Part shown: positions 58,644 to 64,000 of the stretch, one piece after another | How positions within the stretch are numbered: position 1 is the first letter of the stretch | How the letters are laid out: every line of letters starts with the position of its first letter | Assembly (NCBI GenBank): GCA_021030905.1 | Contig: JAGFMI010000001.1 | Span: 806,001 to 870,000 of the forward strand | Direction of reading: 5' to 3' | Source: Pyrenula massariospora | Lineage: Eukaryota; Ascomycota; Eurotiomycetes; Pyrenulales; Pyrenulaceae | Length of the DNA: 64,000 bases | Notes under the pieces: generated by a model | Seen by the model: only the letters and a program-made list of their open reading frames with translations | Told to the model about the DNA's origin: nothing | The model's database searches: none | Program-made: the position numbers and the translations under genes

Positions 58644-60501
58644 CAAAAGGCCAGAAGTCACTAGAGTAAGATCGCGGGTGGCACGTCTGTGAAAAAGTCA
58701 GAGAAAACACGAGATAGATGATTTATCTACGCCTAAGTTTCCTGGTAGATGTCGAACATAAAGCAGTCTATCCGTCTTGGCTATTGGCCGGTCTCTTGGT
58801 GCAGTGGTCTGCTCGACAGTAGATCTAGAGTCATTCTCGCACTGCTGGAAACGCAGCGCACTCCTCTCTAGCTTTTTAATGTCTGTCGGGCTCTCCATCT
58901 GTGGCCCGAGCCAAATAAGACTTCCTCAACATAGCGTATATTCACGGTCCCTTGGGCGAGTTGGTCAACAGCTGGTCAGTGGGAGGCTGAGAAGCACATA
59001 CGGCTCAGAAACGATCCTCGTAGTCGATGCACGTGTAGGCACAAGGCTTTATAGATCATTGTTAGGGTAATTAGCCAAGAGGCGGCCACATTTCAGTGCA
59101 TCTCGCGCATACAAAAACCATCATACGGTGGGCTGTCTCTTCACAATGACATGACCCACAGTGGAACTTTTCTCCTACACTCGCACGCGTAACGCTCCGG
59201 GTGATGGCCATTCCAGGGGGTGAGGGGAGATTATCAGTGACTAGGGCATTGCCAAAGTCTATTTCTACTAAGAAATTGTGTCAAGGCCGCAAAAGCAAGA
59301 CGTCAGTAATAGCCCCAGGTTCCGAAAAACAAGATCATGACGTGTTCACCGTGGATAAAGCAACGTGAGGAGCAATTGAGCTAGGTATCACAGCTTTACG
59401 AGGAGTGAATGCCTTCCACTATTTCTCGTCTTTGAGGTGCGGTCTTTCGGTAAACAGAGAGATCTCTTACATTACCTCACGATGGAGCTTTCTTCCTTGC
59501 GGCACATTGCGGATCCGTCGAAGATTTTCCTTCTTGGGGTTGGAGATGGTAACGCTTGGTGACAACCGGCCTTTATGACACATGGAACATTTACGGTCGT
59601 GTTAATACGGTGAAGCACAAAAGTCGCGCTCGGTCTGTCCTGGTTCAATTGGCCAAAGGATCCACGGACTTACGCTGAAATGATTATCTTCTTAAAGCCG
59701 TAGAGGGAAGATCACAAGTCAATCATCTCCTTACGGCTGTGTCAATACTACGAAGAATAAAGATTTGTAGAAGTCTTGTCTTCAAGTAGGCAGAAGAGTT
59801 CATCAGGCCGCAAACGCCAAGAGCTTGTCCTTTGTACTAGAGATCATAAAAGTGGATCATTCGACCAGCCTTGAAACTACGGTCTTGCCACCGCCTTGAA
59901 AGGCAAATATCGGCCTGTATTTATCCTATTTTAATCTGTAAATGTCTTCTTCCATGTCACAAGGACACGAAGATCCATGGTAAAAGATACATTCAGGGCT
60001 TTGTGATCGGTAAAGGCTTTACGGGTAGCATTTACAGTGCCGGAAAGAAAGCTTGGAAAATTGCGAAACGACTGATGGCCCGAAATGATTGATTGTCAAT
60101 CGTCTTATTCAAAAGATCCCTGGCTTTTTCTTGATTGGATAGAAATGTTTGATGCTCTATCAATATACTACGACCGGATCAGTCTCTAAGCGATGTTAAG
60201 ATTTCAATTTATCGAGAAGTTGAAAGACTCTTATGTCGTAGTGACTAGTCAACTCTTCGTCCAAGTCAAGAAGAGGCCGCTATGCATTTTACGGGAACAA
60301 GCGATTGTCCTCTACCCCGGGTATTCTGTAGCACACATCACATATCATGATGTAGACAACCGTCCCCTATTGACTCCTTTTCAAATCCTACAGTGAGCCT
60401 TCTTCTGTTAGACCAGATGGGAGCCGTGAGATATGTGTACTCTCATAGTGTGCGCGCCAAAAGATTGCTTGCAAAAGCCACCATCTGAGAAGGTTACTCG
60501 A

Positions 60502-60518
60502 GGAGCAATACGTGCTCC
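60502..60518. repeat. GGAGCA...TGCTCC hairpin
   Basis: Six-base arms around ATACG, resembling the hairpin family further left; a similar GGAGCGATGAGCTGCC lies at 61110-61125. Confidence 0.5.
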
Positions 60519-62426
60519 ACTTTCATCCTGAAGCTTCACCATGCAGCTGGTATCGTTGCGACGGAGCTGTCGTGTCTTCGTCTCCGTAGACTCGAGCTCT
60601 CAAGGCGAGTCTTCCTGCTTTAGGCCAGTCGTGGGCTGTAAAAGCCTGATGTTCTCATAGACTTCTGATGCGAGGGTTGCGCAGAAAAGGCTTGTCAAAA
60701 TGATCTCACTAAAGATTCATAACAGACTCTATTTCTTATCCTGGCTAATGCCTAAAAATGGTCACGGAGTTGTCTAGCATTGGGCTTGCACTGATGAGGA
60801 GCTTGATGATACAATAAGCTTCCGCTCTCGGAGCGCGTGATCCGATTAATACCTGGAAAAACTTACGTGAGAATTACAGCATGTTCCAATCCAAGTATCC
60901 CCAATACATCAAATTCTACGCCACGAACCATCTCTCGTTCGATGTCGCCAATAAGATGAGTCCATGGATAGTATTGATTGCCTTGTACCTAGATTTTATC
61001 TGGAGGTAATGAGCCGTTGTAGCCTAGGTGGTAGAAATGAAACATATTACAACTATGAACACGGTCTAGCAGAAGAAATGCCGTAGGTCCTTACTTTGTG
61101 AGCTATGGCGGAGCGATGAGCTGCCAAAAGCAAACGAACTTCCTTCTTCCTCTTGTTCTAGCGATGCTGAGCCGCAGAGCGTAGTATCATCTATGGACGG
61201 GCTGCCTTCAAAGAGGAGATGTTAAGATGATTCTTTCTACCGACCGTCAAGGATGAAAGAAATGCACGGGTTGCAAAACTGTTGTTGAACGCGCGAAGAA
61301 CTGTTTCCACGTGAGCAAGTGCTGCCATTGTCATTACGCTTTTGTGGCCAATCACCAAGTGGCATGCTTTTATGTTACTCGTGCGGATGGATTTGGAAGA
61401 CTTGTCATTGTTCACGCTTCGGGTGAGCTCAATTTCACCAGCACTCACAACATAAAGACAGCTACACAACTCCATAGGGTCGGTGGGAGTGGAATGGGTT
61501 TCAAGACCCGTTTAGAGTAAAGTTTGAGAGCCCGAAGGAAGATACTATGGGACAAGAACTTGACTAGTGTGATCTCGCGACCTCTATTATCTTCACTTTG
61601 TGGAAAGAAGAATGGAGAGTACGCGCCAAGTCATATGGGGAGAGCGGACAGCAACAATTTACTTGATACGATCCGGAGCAAAAGTGCTCCATTCTATCTC
61701 AAGGCTAGAGATGCTTTCATAGCGAGAACTTGCTCTATGAATTGGTGCAATAGTTGTGACGTCTATCGTCTTAACGTGCCGGATAGCAGAGAGATCGCCA
61801 TCAAAGTAAGGTTTACGGAGTAGATGACCACCGAATCCTCGTTTAACAGGGGTTTGAGAAGGAGGTGCTGTAATTAAATTATTTGACAATTCGAGTAGAA
61901 AGGAGACTCAAAAGGAGCATTTCTCCCTGTTGAGCCGACTGGTGTGACATTGCCGAGCAGAGAGAGGGGGATTTGCTTTTGAGCTTTGGCTACGGAGTAC
62001 CTGTGTCACAATTTACGAAGCGAGCGACTAGCGCTCACCGGACACCCGGAGAGGAGGAGGGAGCTCTGTGACAGGAAGCATTGCATTTGGTGGGGTGAAG
62101 CCTGGACAAAAAGAACATGGCGCCTGCAATCTTCGTGTTGCGAACTAGTAGCAAAGTTAAATCACGCTATGAGTCTAGACAGTACACTCAGCGATATCGC
62201 AGTCCGAAACTTGTCAACGACACGTGGCTTGCTGCAGGCTTGCGTGGCTGCCGGTGTCGTATTCAATCAGCGACACAGAGGTACCTGCTACCCTAGTTCC
62301 ACGAGCCCAATCACCAGACGATTCAGTCGCTGAGAAATGCCCGCCACCAGAGCAGCGAAAAGAGAAACAAACGCTCCCTTCCTTGGTGATCATCTGCATC
62401 ATCACGTGAATTTGGAGACGTGTCAG

Positions 62427-62561
62427 CTCCTAAGCTCTGGTACGTACGGAAGGACACTCACGGGTCGCGACAGAGGCAATCATCCAGTTTTTATCAAATT
62501 TTTGCCCATTGAAGACGATGATGTCAAGAACAGTGTGCCCTACGGGAGCTGGGGAAAATAG
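62427..62561 (+). pseudogene. Possible kinase P-loop relic
   Basis: The short frame reads LLSSGTYGRTLTGRDRGN then HPVFIKFLPIEDDD, which resembles a protein-kinase glycine loop followed by the VAIK lysine at the right spacing. It ends after 10-15 further codons, and no HRD or DFG motif follows within reach. Chance similarity is possible. Confidence 0.2.
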
Positions 62562-63140
62562 ACGGATTTGCCAGAACCATGCAAAAACCGATTACGAGAG
62601 GAGGCGAATTGCCTTGTCAGATCGGACGCGTCAAAGAAATGAGAAAGATCAGACATACAAACGAACGGGGATGTGTGTTCATGCAGAAACACGGCCAGGC
62701 ATTATCCATTTGTCGCAATTTGACGATTGAAAATCTAGTAGACACCGTGTCATAGTCCCTAGCCAAGCTATTGTGCGACTGTGGTGCTCTGCTGGTCTCT
62801 ATACAAAGCACCATTATGGTCTGCTTGACGTTTTGTTGCTGTGTGGCAAGAACGGCCAGGTCGCGTGCCAAAACGCTCACGGGCCAACGACAGCAGCCGG
62901 ACAGAAATCTCAAACGGGCAGCTCTGCTTACGTGATGCGTGTGGTCGTGCTTGCCTGTTTAAGTCTTGAACCTTGGGCGCGAAAAAAGTTGCAGGTGCTC
63001 AACACCAGAGATGCTTACCCATAACTGTCTGCGGTGCCCCTTTATTGTCATCAAACACGTATTGTGTCCCTTCTACGAGGTAATACACGTCCCTTCCCTT
63101 GTCTCGTTTCGGTCTTGCATACCAGACTCGTGGAGTCCAC

Positions 63141-63179
63141 GTAGCGAAAATCGGAGCTGACGTAGCGAACGGAGCTGAC
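63141..63179. repeat. Tandem duplication of 18-21 bp
   Basis: GTAGCGAAAATCGGAGCTGAC (63141-63161) is followed at once by GTAGCGAACGGAGCTGAC (63162-63179), the same sequence less three bases. Confidence 0.8.
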
Positions 63180-64000
63180 GTTGTGCTGGCTGTCTCGCGT
63201 TTCGATCCAATCCCTGGTTTCTTCGCCTTGACAACGTGTGGGCATTCGAGGCATCAGCAATCCGTCGCGGACTGCAATACATCTGGCGGCTTCCCTGCCT
63301 TTGGTTTAGACTAATGAAGAGCGTTTAATCTCCCGCTTCACGGGCGTCGAAGTCTTACGAGTGAATGGTAAGGATGATGAAGTATTGGTACGGACCTCCA
63401 CATCATGTCACCAGCAGCCACACACCATCTTCAATGCCGTTTTCCAACCACCAGCTTGAAGAGTAGATGGAGCTTCTACATATCAAGAAATCACGGAACT
63501 TCTATATCTCCGATCAGTGACCGAGCTTCGTTCCTCATTGGGCAAAGAGGAATCAAGACGGCTGTTCTCTACTAAATTCCAGATCGTAGATAGAGCCACG
63601 GGGTTTGATGTGAGCAAAGACCTTCGTTCTTAACAAAGACCCGAAAATAATCTCAGACGGTCTTCTTCCTGTGGGTGGAGTGAGTCACTTCTGAAATACC
63701 AACGCTGTTGTAGATAGTAAACTGTAGACAGTCGACTAAATTAGTGTAGGCAAAAATTATTGGAGAGTGATCACGGGGACAATTCCACGAAGGAGATCGC
63801 TGCTTAAGAGATAGCAGTACGAGTAGTGACGGAACAGTAGCTATGCTACGCTTCTGCTACCTTGTCTTGACTTTGTCCTGCAAGGAAGCACGGGCTCGTG
63901 CCTAATGGTGTCAGAAGCTGACAAATTCTGGTTTCTTGCCGTCCGTGATTCAAGGATAAGATAGACAACACAGGACTCCTAAATGCCGTTCCGGATTTGG

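Larger units (their letters stand above)
55307..64000. other. Gene-free 8.7-kb region built of diverged repeats
   Basis: I find no convincing gene from the MFS stop to the window end. Only short ORFs occur, with no family motifs and no splice-supported joins. Base composition is balanced, unlike AT-rich RIP-treated fungal repeats. Several sequence themes recur: a ~150-bp tandem unit at the start, GGAGCT...AGCTCC hairpins at 57325, 57656, 58210 and 58454 (degenerate at 58629), related hairpins at 60502 and 61110, and CGTGTCTCTGG-like stretches (57375, 57548, 57986). It may be a subtelomeric or satellite-like repeat field, or a decayed element of unknown type. Confidence 0.55.

Noticed and set aside
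55307-64000. RIP-inactivated transposon field
   Set aside because: Composition is balanced and not TpA/AT-rich, and no transposase or polymerase motif was found.
1-64000. tRNA, rRNA or CRISPR features
   Set aside because: No convincing T-loop/anticodon arrangement, rRNA segment or spaced identical repeats were seen by eye.

Overview
The window is nuclear DNA of a filamentous ascomycete (Pezizomycotina). The reasons are short GT-AG introns of about 45-75 nt with CTAAC/CTGAC-type branch sites, long intergenic spaces, and typical families: a DUR3 urea permease, a CBM1-tagged GH30 glycosidase, a DUF7025-type AAA ATPase, a GMC alcohol oxidase and a DHA1 drug transporter. Placement below subphylum (Leotiomycetes-like) is only an impression. 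Eighteen genes can be modelled, most of them exon by exon from splice signals and family continuity; the first is cut by the window edge.

Layout. 0-5 kb: 3' end of a protein kinase, DUR3 on the minus strand with GATA-factor sites upstream, and ribosomal protein eS17. 5-9.7 kb: an intracellular trypsin-like protease gene and a degenerate Ala/Arg/Glu-rich stretch, bounded by a 53-bp direct repeat (5022 and 9457). 9.7-13.5 kb: a mitochondrial block of a YMC1-type carrier, the complex I TYKY subunit (NDUFS8) and, divergent from it, the mitochondrial acyl carrier protein, which is also a complex I subunit. 13.5-23 kb: a long gene-poor stretch with one small Cys-rich ORF, an arrestin-like adaptor, VPS74 and a P450. 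24.6-32.6 kb: a 1348-residue unrecognised nuclear-looking protein and an AAA ATPase. 34-44 kb: a secretory neighbourhood with an unknown secreted protein, GH30-CBM1, an S10 carboxypeptidase and a neutral ceramidase. 44-55.3 kb: the splicing factor SPF27, alcohol oxidase, a kelch membrane protein and an MFS exporter.

From the MFS stop codon (55306) to the window end, about 8.7 kb, I see no convincing gene. It opens with a degenerate ~150-bp tandem array and continues with recurring hairpin-bearing repeats (GGAGCTnATGAGCTCC type). It looks like a diverged repeat family, is not AT-rich, and is the least explained part of the window. Other structures outside the gene list are a pair of MITE-like inverted-repeat elements (20367 and 29357), a set of very small exons (8, 12, 18, 23 and 28 nt), and a repeated switch from C-rich to G-rich sense strand toward the 3' end of several genes.
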